A stretch of DNA of 64,000 nt from Larkinella punicea (GTDB lineage Bacteria > Bacteroidota > Bacteroidia > Cytophagales > Spirosomataceae): the NCBI RefSeq assembly GCF_003334855.1, contig NZ_QOWE01000022.1, positions 62,001-126,000 of the forward strand. Reading direction: 5' to 3'. Under the pieces are notes generated by a model. It made no database searches, was not told the origin of the DNA, and saw nothing but the letters and a program-made list of their open reading frames with translations. A program made the translations under genes and the position numbers. This document shows, piece by piece, positions 33,488 through 41,876 of this stretch. The first letter of the stretch is position 1; every line of letters starts with the position of its first letter.

Positions 33488-36283
33488 ATGAAAAACACCA
33501 TTTTTACGACGTTAAGCCTGTTGATATTTCTATTTACAGCCAGTTATGGGCAACACAAACAGCACACTATTTCGGCTGGCGATCAGGCAGCTAAGCAACC
33601 TGCTAATCCCGACAAATCAAACTTTCCGGTAGTTAAAACGTCCCTGCCCGTCTCCCGGCCACAGGCACTTGACCGCGTGAAACCCACCGGTAAGCGAGTC
33701 GAATACGACCTGACGATTGATGAGCAGACGGTCAACATTACCGGCAAGCCGAAGCAGGCCATGACCATCAATGGGGATATTCCCGGACCAACCATGCGGT
33801 TCACCGAAGGCGATGTAGCCGTGATTCGGGTACACAACAAGTTAAAAACGGAAACTTCGTTGCACTGGCACGGTATACTGCTCCCCAATAAACAGGATGG
33901 CGTTTCATATCTGAATACACCCCCTATTCAGGCGGGCGACACCTATACATTCGAGTACCCGTTGGTTCAGTCCGGCACGTACTGGTTCCACTCGCATACC
34001 CGCTATCAGGAACAGGTCGGGGTGTATGGCTCCATCGTGATTCAGCCCCAGCAGCCCACTTACAAAGTGGATCATGACTTGGTACTATTATTGTCAGATT
34101 GGACGGATGAGAACCCAGAGTATATTTTGAAAAACCTGAAACGGCGCAATGAATGGTATTCCATCAAAAAAAATAATGTCCAATCGCTCAACCGCATTAT
34201 TCAACACAAAGCGGTGGGAGCGTACCTGCGGCAGTCGATGATGAAGATGGCACCGATGGACATTTCCGACGTGTACTACGACCGGTTCCTGGTAAATGGA
34301 AAAGACACAGTTCGGTATCCGGAAATCAAAGCGGGCCAAACCGTTCGGCTTCGGGTTATCAACGCCAGTGCGTCCACTTATTTTCACATTAATTATGCCG
34401 GCGGTCCCATGAAACTGATTTCCGCCGATGGCCTTGACGTGCAACCGGTGGAGGTTGACCGGCGGCTAATCGCCATTGCTGAGACCTACGACTTTATTAT
34501 CACTGTCCCAAACGGTGGCGCTTTTGAAGTTCGGGCGTCGGCACAAGACGGTTCTGGTTACGCAACGGCTTTGCTGGGAAAGGGCAAGGCGAAGTACGCT
34601 CCCACTGTTCCCCGCCCCGATCTGTATAAGTTAACCGCCAACATGAGTCGAATGGGTGGGATGGGCATGGGTACGATGAATATGGGCAAAACCGACACAA
34701 CTGCTCAGACTAACTCCGACATGAACGGCCCTATGTTGCACAATATGGCCGGGATGAATCATGGGGCTAGCCAGCAACCCGTAAATCCAGCAAAACCGAA
34801 CACGAAAGAACCGACCACGGGGACCATGGACCATAGTCAGATGCAGATGGGACAGGATAAGCCAGCACATGCCGTATCTATCAAACCAAAAAAGCAGGAT
34901 TCGATGGCTGGGATGGACCACAGCCAGATGGATATGGGTGGAAAGCCGACTGCCAAGCAGCCGATTCCGGCAAAAAAGGCCTCAAAGCCGTCCAAACCGG
35001 TGGGATCAATGGCTGGGATGGATCATCGTGGTATGAACATGGATGGCATGAAAACGGCCAAAGATGGTAAGATGGACATGACGGAGCTGGACCATGGACA
35101 GATGGACCACTCCTCCATGCCGGGCATGGATCATAGTAAAATGGGCATGAAAATGGATTCGATGCCCAATACGAAAACGGACGGCAACAAGCCGGATAAC
35201 ATGGCTGCCATGGATCACAGCAAAATGAACATGGACAGTAAATCCGGTACTATGGCCGGTATGAGTATGATGGACGAGCAGAATACCATCGACTATAGCA
35301 TTCTCAAATCTCCCGAACCCATTGTGTTTCCGGCAAATCATCCGGTTCGGGAAATACCACTCACGTTGACGGGAAATATGTTTCGCTACATCTGGGGCTT
35401 CAATGGGCAGCCTCTGTCACGGGCGGATATGATTCAGATTCGGCGGGGCGAAATTGTGCGTATCCGCATGATGAACAACACCATGATGATGCACCCGATT
35501 CACCTGCACGGGCATTACTTCCGGGTGCTGAGCGGGCAGGGCCAGTATTCACCCCTGAAGCACACGGTGAACGTATCGCCGATGGAGAACATCACAATTG
35601 AGTTTATGGCTGATGACGAGAAAGACTGGTTTTTTCACTGCCACCTGCTCTATCATATGCTTAGTGGCATGGCTCGCGTGGTTAGCTATGGCGATAAGCC
35701 AGATTCATCCATTGCTAACATTCAAAAGCAGCACCTGCGCGATATGCGCGACAACCAGCCGTTTGTCTGGGGCTTTCTGCAACCCGGTTATCCGATCAAT
35801 TACTTTAATCTGAATGTCTCCAATAATAAAAACGCCATCGTTGCCGGGGGCGATCACGACTGGCGCACGAATCGGTTCGAGTTCGACCTAGACTATGAAC
35901 GCTACCTCGGCGACTGGTTTCGGGTGTTTGCCGGGGTTGACGGCGGTAATGAGGAATTCCTGCGCCGGATACGGCCCGAAGAAGCACAGCCAACGGGAGA
36001 TCGGCGCATCGTCCGGGCCGTGGCGGGTATTCGGTATATGCTGCCGTTTTTGATTCAGTCAGAGGTAAAACTCGACACACGCGGCAACGTTCGTTTCCAA
36101 CTTACCGGGCAGCAGATGTTGTTTCCCCGTTTAGATTTCCAGTATCAGACTCAGTGGCTGGTAGGAGGCTATGTGCGGGCGCACATTGAGCTGCAATATA
36201 CGGTAAGCAAGAACCTTTTTCTACACACAGATTATGACACGCGGTACCGCACTGTCGGGGGTGGGCTGGGGTATAATTTCTGA
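33488..36283 (+). CDS. Multicopper oxidase (PcoA/CopA-like) fused to outer-membrane barrel
   Basis: 931 residues from the ATG at 33488, which opens a signal peptide (MKNTIFTTLSLLIFLFTASYG); an in-frame TTG lies upstream. Copper sites are complete: HWHGILLP (~125), WFHSHTRYQEQ (~165), HPIHLHGHYF (~670) and HCHLLYHMLSGMARV (~717). Between domains, residues ~385-595 form a long Met/His-rich insert with repeated MDHSKM/MDHSQM units. From ~755 to the end (DWRTNRFEFDLDYERYL ... GGGLGYNF) the protein looks like a CopB/PcoB-type beta-barrel ending in Phe. It would oxidise Cu(I) to Cu(II) outside the inner membrane. Confidence 0.9.
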   Translation: MKNTIFTTLSLLIFLFTASYGQHKQHTISAGDQAAKQPANPDKSNFPVVKTSLPVSRPQALDRVKPTGKRVEYDLTIDEQTVNITGKPKQAMTINGDIPGPTMRFTEGDVAVIRVHNKLKTETSLHWHGILLPNKQDGVSYLNTPPIQAGDTYTFEYPLVQSGTYWFHSHTRYQEQVGVYGSIVIQPQQPTYKVDHDLVLLLSDWTDENPEYILKNLKRRNEWYSIKKNNVQSLNRIIQHKAVGAYLRQSMMKMAPMDISDVYYDRFLVNGKDTVRYPEIKAGQTVRLRVINASASTYFHINYAGGPMKLISADGLDVQPVEVDRRLIAIAETYDFIITVPNGGAFEVRASAQDGSGYATALLGKGKAKYAPTVPRPDLYKLTANMSRMGGMGMGTMNMGKTDTTAQTNSDMNGPMLHNMAGMNHGASQQPVNPAKPNTKEPTTGTMDHSQMQMGQDKPAHAVSIKPKKQDSMAGMDHSQMDMGGKPTAKQPIPAKKASKPSKPVGSMAGMDHRGMNMDGMKTAKDGKMDMTELDHGQMDHSSMPGMDHSKMGMKMDSMPNTKTDGNKPDNMAAMDHSKMNMDSKSGTMAGMSMMDEQNTIDYSILKSPEPIVFPANHPVREIPLTLTGNMFRYIWGFNGQPLSRADMIQIRRGEIVRIRMMNNTMMMHPIHLHGHYFRVLSGQGQYSPLKHTVNVSPMENITIEFMADDEKDWFFHCHLLYHMLSGMARVVSYGDKPDSSIANIQKQHLRDMRDNQPFVWGFLQPGYPINYFNLNVSNNKNAIVAGGDHDWRTNRFEFDLDYERYLGDWFRVFAGVDGGNEEFLRRIRPEEAQPTGDRRIVRAVAGIRYMLPFLIQSEVKLDTRGNVRFQLTGQQMLFPRLDFQYQTQWLVGGYVRAHIELQYTVSKNLFLHTDYDTRYRTVGGGLGYNF

Positions 36284-36893
36284 TCGGACAATTTCGCAAG
36301 TAGCCGAATGACCAACGTCAGCATTAGCAGGTTGGGTAGTCGTGTCGGTGGCCAAGCTAGCATAGACAGTGGGCTCGTACAATAATAGTTTTATGCCCTT
36401 TAGCCGCCCATTTCCTGTTGTTTCCTGCTGGACTGCCCGGTTGAGCGGGACACCAAATCGGTGCTCCTTTTTCAGTATTGTAGTTGCAACCCGCGAGGGC
36501 CACGCACACAATGGCGAGGCAGCCTACGATGCCGGACTACAGGGTAATCCCGGTTTTTAGTGTGGCAGGTTGCAGGCAGGGGAGCTACTACCGTTTGCTG
36601 CTAAGAAAAAAGATTCGTTCATGATCGCCTGAGTTTATACCTGACCGACTGAGGACTCTGCTACATGAACTCGACTTCCGAACAATCGGGCGAAATGGGG
36701 CTTGTAATAGTTAGTAATATCGTTACAGAACTTCCAGAATATCAGACAAATAGCCATCTCATGCTTCTGGAACGTGTATTATTTTACGGGCCTTGCCCGA
36801 TTTTCCTCCCAGACAGGCTGTTGCTAAACTATTCACCTTACCCGCTGTTTTGATATTGTTGGTTCATATGAGCGACGGAAAACTCAACTAATA
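36284..36893. other. Gene-poor stretch with a possible lipoprotein relic
   Basis: On the minus strand a lipoprotein-like segment (LAIVCVALAGCNYNTEK, ~36460-36520) and a following stretch in another frame (GVPLNRAVQQETTGNG) would join only through a frameshift, and there is no start codon in place. I treat it as a possible decayed gene. Nothing else convincing is present. Confidence 0.3.
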
Positions 36894-37046
36894 ATGAAAA
36901 AGTCACTGATTACCCTGGCTCTCTCACTACTGCTACTTGGTGGAGTTTTTGCTCAGGACGCCAAACAGGTGAAAACTCCAAAAAAGTCAACGAAGGCGGC
37001 TAAAAAAATGGATCACAGCAAAATGAAGACGAAAAAAGATTCGTAA
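36894..37046 (+). CDS. 50-residue secreted MDHSKM peptide
   Basis: ATG at 36894 to TAA at 37046. A signal peptide (MKKSLITLALSLLLLGGVFA) cleaved before QDAKQ leaves a ~30-residue, Lys-rich peptide containing a single MDHSKM motif near its end. The same motif is repeated many times in the linker of the multicopper oxidase upstream. Likely a periplasmic copper-binding or copper-delivery peptide. A convergent terminator follows. Confidence 0.65.
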   Translation: MKKSLITLALSLLLLGGVFAQDAKQVKTPKKSTKAAKKMDHSKMKTKKDS

Positions 37047-37071
37047 TCAAACCGTTGGCTACCGCATCAAA

Positions 37072-37109
37072 TAGCATCAGCTGACCGGAGCATTTGCTGG
37101 TTGATGCGG
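37072..37109. terminator. Bidirectional terminator
   Basis: CCGCATCAA (37072-37080) pairs exactly with TTGATGCGG (37101-37109) between two convergent genes, with AT-rich flanks. Confidence 0.6.
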
Positions 37110-37117
37110 CTTAATTA

Positions 37118-37729
37118 TTAACGTAGGCTTGCTTCCAGCCGCTTTAATTCGTCAATCTCTTTGGTCTGCATCTTAACAACGTTGCTGGCCATCGTCTGCA
37201 TTTTCTCTGTCTTCCCTTCTTTCAGGAATGCACGGGCCATGTCAACGCCCTGCTGGTGATGTTGCGCCATCATACTAGCAAAGTCATGATCGACTTTGCC
37301 GTTCATCGTGTGATTACCGCTGTGCATAATTTTCATCGCGTCCTTTCCGAATGCCGAGGAAGCTGATTGGGGTTTATGGCTACCAATGAATTGGGTCAGA
37401 TTCTCGATCTCTTTTTGATTGGCAGCTTTTATTTTACTGGCCAACATTTTAACCTGCGTGTTCTGGCCCTTCTTAAGCTCCAAATCTGCCATGTCAACCG
37501 CCGATTGATGGTGCAACAACATCATCATAGCGAAATCGTGATCGGGATCGCCCGTCATTTTCATGCTCATCATTTTATCCATTCCCGATTGCATCGCCTT
37601 CATCAGAGTGTTGCCACTCGCCGGGCTAGTTGTTTTATGACCAGCATGTTGTCCCTGTTGGGCCACCGCTGGATGCGCTAGCACCAAGGCCAAGCTAATA
37701 CCCGCTGCCGCAAAAAATCTTTTTTTCAT
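37118..37729 (-). CDS. Periplasmic DUF305 protein
   Basis: 203 residues with a signal peptide (ISLALVLAHPAVA-QQ). Two DUF305 half-units follow: DHDFAMMMLLHHQSAVDMADLEL (~60-85) and DHDFASMMAQHHQQGVDMAR (~145-165), each with the HHQ motif and Met-rich helices. Likely a periplasmic metal-binding protein of the copper island. It is convergent with the small MDHSKM gene. Confidence 0.85.
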   Translation of the reverse strand: MKKRFFAAAGISLALVLAHPAVAQQGQHAGHKTTSPASGNTLMKAMQSGMDKMMSMKMTGDPDHDFAMMMLLHHQSAVDMADLELKKGQNTQVKMLASKIKAANQKEIENLTQFIGSHKPQSASSAFGKDAMKIMHSGNHTMNGKVDHDFASMMAQHHQQGVDMARAFLKEGKTEKMQTMASNVVKMQTKEIDELKRLEASLR

Positions 37730-37893
37730 CTGTTTCGTAATTGATTAGACTTCAGTATAACTACGGACCTAAACCGAGGGTTATTACAAGATTTTCCAGA
37801 AATGTTATAGAATTTTTGGGTATTATCTTGCTCAAATATTGATGAAACTCTAAAAGCCGTTTTTATTTAAAACTTTCCGTCTTTTCCTAGTGG

Positions 37894-38598
37894 CTACTGC
37901 GTTGCTTTTGGGTGCGCGTGTTCATGACCATTTGCGTGGCCTTCCCCGTGTTGTTCCAGGTAAGCCCCCCGAGGACCGATACCATACTGATAAGTTAAAA
38001 CACCTCCCTGATGACCGGCTAGCCCAACGGCTATTCCGGCGCACACCAGAGCAGCCGCTGTCACCGTTTCAAGCCACTTTAGCGGTTGCCAGAACGTGAT
38101 TGCTTTGAACAGTGTTCCGAATCCCCCCAACCAGAGGGAATAGTCGGCATACATCTCATGGGCTTCCAGAACCAGTTGCGCGGCCTGGCTGATGCCTGAT
38201 GTATGGGGATGAACTAATGTACTGGCAACGTAGGCTCCAACCGTTCCCCCGGCAGCCAGCAAGAGCGTCAACACATGCACAGGGCGCGATGGTTTGACCA
38301 GAGCGATCAGCTGTAATAGCCCCGCCAGGATTAGTAACATGATGGGGACATGGACCACCATGGGGTGATAAGTCGGGTAGTCGGCTAAGGGAGCGGGCAT
38401 CGAAGCGATTGACTGAACCTGCTTTCTGGTGATCGTGTCGGTAACTCGATCACCAGCCGGATAGGCTGGATTCATGTCCGAATTTAGGCGGGTTGTATCT
38501 GGTTGTGGTTTCTTTTTAGGATGACCCGGATGAGCGTAACTTATGTGAAAGCTTACCAGCAAGAAAACCAATAATCCTAGGGCTTGGAGTTGTTTCAT
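37894..38598 (-). CDS. DUF2231-like membrane protein with His-rich tails
   Basis: 234 residues. A signal peptide ends near SYAHPGHP. After a ~60-residue hydrophilic segment come four membrane helices (MVVHVPIMLLILAGLLQLIAL, VLTLLLAAGGTVGAYVAS, LWLGGFGTLFKAI, VTAAALVCAGIAVGLAG), matching the DUF2231 layout (HPMVVHVP opening). N- and C-termini are His-rich (HANGHEHAHPK). Possibly a copper-handling inner-membrane protein. No neighbour is close enough to call an operon. Confidence 0.75.
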   Translation of the reverse strand: MKQLQALGLLVFLLVSFHISYAHPGHPKKKPQPDTTRLNSDMNPAYPAGDRVTDTITRKQVQSIASMPAPLADYPTYHPMVVHVPIMLLILAGLLQLIALVKPSRPVHVLTLLLAAGGTVGAYVASTLVHPHTSGISQAAQLVLEAHEMYADYSLWLGGFGTLFKAITFWQPLKWLETVTAAALVCAGIAVGLAGHQGGVLTYQYGIGPRGAYLEQHGEGHANGHEHAHPKATQ

Positions 38599-38950
38599 GA
38601 TAGAGCACTATAAAGGACCAGTATGCCCAATGGCGAGTTAATCCGGTCAGTCTGAAAAATACGTTTAAGTCTAATTTAAATGCAGGTAAGGGATGTGTCC
38701 CTACAGGGGTCGAAGAGCTGAAGTCCGTAGAACAACAGACATATCAGCCTATTTCCAAACTGCGACCAGACGCTGGTAGTAATAGCCTTACAGCCTCCAG
38801 TGGGTCGTTCTTGGCAAGATGGCTCAAACCAGCCAAATACTGAGGAATATTAACCTGAAACGCGCGGAATGGATAAGCGGATCATCCAGCAGGGGTGCCG
38901 CAAAAGCGATTCCATTCATGGGAAACAACACGGCCAACCACCGCCTAAAA
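38599..38950. other. Gene-poor stretch with coding relic
   Basis: Minus strand 38744-38885 reads FQVNIPQYLAGLSHLAKNDP in one frame with no start codon and a stop just upstream. It looks like the remains of a gene but I cannot name it. Confidence 0.3.
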
Positions 38951-39127
38951 TCATAAGGTAATACGTTGACCTTCTTTGGGCATCAGCTGAACTTTCACTT
39001 GCTCCCCATGCATCAAACACCAATGGTCAACCACAACAAATCCACTACTCCCCAGCAGCACTGACACCGCCAGCCATAAACACAGCTGGCGGGTTAAAAA
39101 GGAGAGATGAGTAGCGGAACTTTTCAC
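38951..39127 (-). CDS. Small exported Cys/His protein, possible truncated remnant
   Basis: 58 residues from a GTG at 39127. A basic start and membrane/signal segment (LCLWLAVSVLLGSSGFVVV) lead to DHWCLMHGEQVKVQL. The pattern (hydrophobic segment then a Val-Asp-His-x-Cys-type motif) resembles small Bacteroidota proteins in copper and mercury islands, which are usually longer; the early stop suggests truncation. Start codon and coding status are uncertain. Confidence 0.4.
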   Translation of the reverse strand: MKSSATHLSFLTRQLCLWLAVSVLLGSSGFVVVDHWCLMHGEQVKVQLMPKEGQRITL

Positions 39128-39692
39128 ATTACAAACTTAATAGAATACGATTGCTTAGGTATTGTAATATTTTTCAGCGGGTTTATAAAACTTTTCGTTT
39201 CCGCATATTCTGCTTCCATCCTTCCCTAGGGCCGCCCTTTCTTTTGGTGACTTCGCCCGAAAAGAAAGGAGGTTTACTTCCCAACCCATTCGAGGCTTCT
39301 CTTTTCCTACGTAATCCCCAAAAGTCCGTCGTTCGGAAAAACACCCGTGTTACGGTGCTTTAGTGAGAAGCGGTAGAAAAAAGGGGGACCAAAATTTTGT
39401 AACTTCCTGGATGAATATTGCAAAAACACGATCGGGTTTTAGGAGTTATACTCTTTACAGGCTGTCGTTTCACAAACTGTATGCAAAGCACGCTCTTCCG
39501 TATGAGCCTCTGATCCAGATTTATAGCCAATCTTTGGTAATAGTATAGGGATGGTTAACGGAAAAAGTAGTTTTCATGGCGACCTCAGGTGCAGTTGGAA
39601 TGAATCGAATGGCTAACTAGCCCTGCAGAACGATTGATAAAAGCCATTCATTATCCGTAGCAGTAACACATCCTTTATAATAAATTTTAATC
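39128..39692. other. Gene-free stretch with one hairpin
   Basis: Open frames here have poor composition and are probably not genes. One hairpin is clear: CCTTTCTTTT (39236-39245) pairs with AAAAGAAAGG (39260-39269) around a 14-nt loop. The promoter for the DUF305 lipoprotein gene is presumably in the last 150 bp. Confidence 0.45.
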
Positions 39693-40334
39693 ATGAATAA
39701 AATCTATCGTAGGCTGTATCCGTACACCTTTCTGGGCGCTTTTTTCTTTTTAGTAAGTTGTTCCGATCACCGCGATGATGCGGTCTGTCTGGAAATCCAA
39801 CCGCATGATGAGAACGTACTGATGCAAATCAACCACCGCATGATGGAGGAAATGGACCAGATGACACACACCAACGATCCGGATCACGATTTCGCCATGA
39901 TGATGTCCATGCACCATCAAAGTGCCATTGATATGTCCCAGGAGGAACTCAAGAGCGGAGATGATCCCCAGATGAAAGAGATGGCGCAGCAGGTAATTAA
40001 CGCCCAACAGGCGGAAAAGGCCATGCTCCAGCAATACCTGCAGTCCCACACCCCGGTCGTGGAGCCCGATGGTCCCACGTTTAATTCCGAATCGATGATG
40101 TCCATGGACAAAATGATGAAGGCCCAGGACATCCGGGTGCTCTCCGAAGATAGCGACGTAACGTATGCGCAGCTACTGATCGATCACCACCAAAGTGCTC
40201 TGGAGATGGCCATGGCCGAATTGGCCTACGGGGATGATCCAATGATACGGGAGATGGCCAGCAAAATGATTGAAGACCAGCGAAAAGAGATCATGGAACT
40301 TCAGGATTGGCTCATCAAAAACAAACCATTCTAA
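39693..40334 (+). CDS. DUF305 lipoprotein, tandem domains
   Basis: 213 residues. A lipoprotein signal (AFFFLVSCSDHRDD, lipobox LVSC) anchors two DUF305 units: DHDFAMMMSMHHQSAIDMSQ (~70-90) and TYAQLLIDHHQSALEMAMAEL (~155-180), both with the HHQSA motif. Probably a membrane-attached periplasmic copper-binding protein. The Csp-like gene follows 34 bp downstream on the same strand. Confidence 0.85.
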   Translation: MNKIYRRLYPYTFLGAFFFLVSCSDHRDDAVCLEIQPHDENVLMQINHRMMEEMDQMTHTNDPDHDFAMMMSMHHQSAIDMSQEELKSGDDPQMKEMAQQVINAQQAEKAMLQQYLQSHTPVVEPDGPTFNSESMMSMDKMMKAQDIRVLSEDSDVTYAQLLIDHHQSALEMAMAELAYGDDPMIREMASKMIEDQRKEIMELQDWLIKNKPF

Positions 40335-40368
40335 TAGACTTTTTCATCTTAATTCGAAAACCAAATCC

Positions 40369-40710
40369 ATGTCACACGAAAAATTTCTAGGCTGCATCGA
40401 AGCCTGCCAGGCCTGCGCCGTTGCCTGTGACCATTGCGCCAATGCCTGTCTGATGGAACCCAACGTTCAAATGCTGGTGGAGTGCATTCGCCTGGATCGG
40501 GCCTGCGCCCTCATTTGCCAGACTGCCGTAACCTTTATGGCTTCCAATAGCCCCTTGACTACGCAGGTTTGTGAACTTTGTGCCCGTATTTGTGAAGCCT
40601 GTGCGGCCGAGTGTGAAAAGCACGCCCACCATCATGAACACTGCCGCCAGTGCGCTGAAGCTTGCCGCAGGTGCGCTGAAGCTTGCCGGAACCTAAGCAT
40701 AGCGGTGTAA
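40369..40710 (+). CDS. Four-helix copper-storage protein (Csp-like)
   Basis: 113 residues from the ATG at 40369 (MSHEKFLGCIEACQAC); a longer frame from 40270 would overlap the previous gene. Cys residues recur every three to four positions (CIEACQACAVACDHCANAC; CELCARICEACAAECEKH; CRQCAEACRRCAEACR), lining the core of a four-helix bundle as in Csp copper-storage proteins, with an HAHHHEH stretch at one end. No signal peptide, so a cytosolic Csp3-type store for Cu(I) is likely. Confidence 0.9.
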   Translation: MSHEKFLGCIEACQACAVACDHCANACLMEPNVQMLVECIRLDRACALICQTAVTFMASNSPLTTQVCELCARICEACAAECEKHAHHHEHCRQCAEACRRCAEACRNLSIAV

Positions 40711-40855
40711 TGCAAAACAACGAATCCTTATAACATCGTCTGTCGGGAAGTAAGTGGGCTCAGAAAGATCCCTTTCCTCGGTAGGAAAGGTTAATCTGTA
40801 AAAGTGGTACAAAACTTTTACCTTCACTAATTAACTACCTAATCATCAGGTACTT

Positions 40856-41037
40856 GTTTTCGTATTTTTGTTCCCTTTAATTAGATTGAGGAGTTTATAG
40901 ACCGTAGCGGAGGAAGGAATGGAGAAAGCCTACATGTTGTCCCGAATGGTCAGGCCTTCCTGATAAGCACTAAAAACCATCGGTGCGATTTTGGGTATAT
41001 TTGCAGAAACGTAGGCCATGGCGCGATAAATCATCAC
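40856..41037 (-). pseudogene. Possible recombinase/HTH gene remnant
   Basis: A minus-strand frame reads MIYRAMAYVSANIPKIAPMV, FSAYQEGLTIRDNM, stop, then AFSIPSSATVYKLLN and a second stop at 40856. The 'AYQEGLTIRD...ATVYKLL' pattern recalls the C-terminal HTH of serine recombinases or transposases. An in-frame stop and missing catalytic part make it a relic at best; the family call is tentative. Confidence 0.35.
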
Positions 41038-41272
41038 CAGTTGCTATTGCTGAGTCTGACAGTGGCTTTTACGTGGATAGTATCCAACTACATAGGGGCA
41101 AAAATCCAAATCATTTTGTAAGAGCTACTTTTGCTTTTCGTTAACATTGTTTTATAAGCCCCGAACCAGATTCCAGCAAAAAAACGTGTAGGTTTGTTGA
41201 AATCCTTTGGTGACAAAAAGAAAAAATGATGAAACACATACCTGCATCCGCTTTATTGATTTTTCTTTTTTG

Positions 41273-41314
41273 CACTTCCCTTTTCTTCTGACTTGTCAGA
41301 AGAAAAGGGAAGTG
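41273..41314. repeat. 42-bp hairpin with 20-bp perfect arms
   Basis: The left arm CACTTCCCTTTTCTTCTGAC (41273-41292) is exactly complementary to 41295-41314, with a TT loop. A T-run precedes it. No gene ends nearby except the relic at 40.9 kb, so its purpose is unclear. Confidence 0.8.
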
Positions 41315-41702
41315 AATCATAAATAATAGCTGCCGGGCAACCAAAACTGATAAAAACTCAAGGCTCACAACCCGCTGACAATGTTCTTTGTAGTCTACAG
41401 GACTAAGCAGGTAACCTTTGGTTCGGCACAAAGGACGACGGTGTTTATAAATATGACGTGAAATCGTTTAGCCAATTTAATTTGATCCATCACACCGTGT
41501 TGGTTTGAATGACCCATATCTGCCGAACTCGTATCCCGGGGCAGATTTTCCACGGTCTGTTCTTCCTTTTATTGAGCGGGTCGTGTCGGTTGGAGCGGTA
41601 CCCTGTGGGTGATGCTGATACTGCCCAAAAGAGAAGTTGACCAAACCTCACTGAGTCAGAATAAGGAGTAAGATTATTTTCATCATGCCAATTCAAACTA
41701 TA
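41315..41702. other. Gene-free stretch
   Basis: A lipoprotein-like segment without a start (FFLLLSGSCRLERYPVG, plus strand ~41550-41610) is the only protein-like feature; I do not call it. Otherwise I see nothing. Confidence 0.35.
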
Positions 41703-41748
41703 AAATAAAAAAGCAGCACAGGCTTCTTGTGATCAGCCCGTGCCGCTT
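41703..41748 (-). terminator. Intrinsic terminator of the copA operon
   Basis: In the leftward transcript AAGCGGCACGGGC pairs along 13 positions (two G-U) with the strand from 41711-41723, and a T-rich run (41703-41710 on the complement) follows. It lies 129 bp beyond the copA stop. Confidence 0.75.
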
Positions 41749-41876
41749 CTATGTAGTAAATAAGCCGGTTGATTCGTACCCTACCTAATCAGAACAGTAG
41801 GATAACCCAGCTGATTAAAAAGTGTCCTGCTAAACGGCTTGTAATATTTAGCGTTAAAGATTACAAAATTACTCCC

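Noticed and set aside
36221-36511. 96-codon leftward frame after the multicopper oxidase
   Set aside because: It overlaps the oxidase C-terminus and ends in antisense sequence; only part looks protein-like, so I note it as a relic.
39151-39548. Two adjoining 60-70-codon rightward frames
   Set aside because: One spans a hairpin and both lack family-like patterns or a plausible start context.
40270-40368. Longer N-terminus for the four-helix copper protein
   Set aside because: It would lie inside the DUF305 coding region and has basic, non-conserved composition; the ATG at 40369 fits the family.
41141-41431. 96-codon leftward frame around the 42-bp hairpin
   Set aside because: It reads straight through a perfect palindrome and shows low-complexity Lys/Phe stretches.
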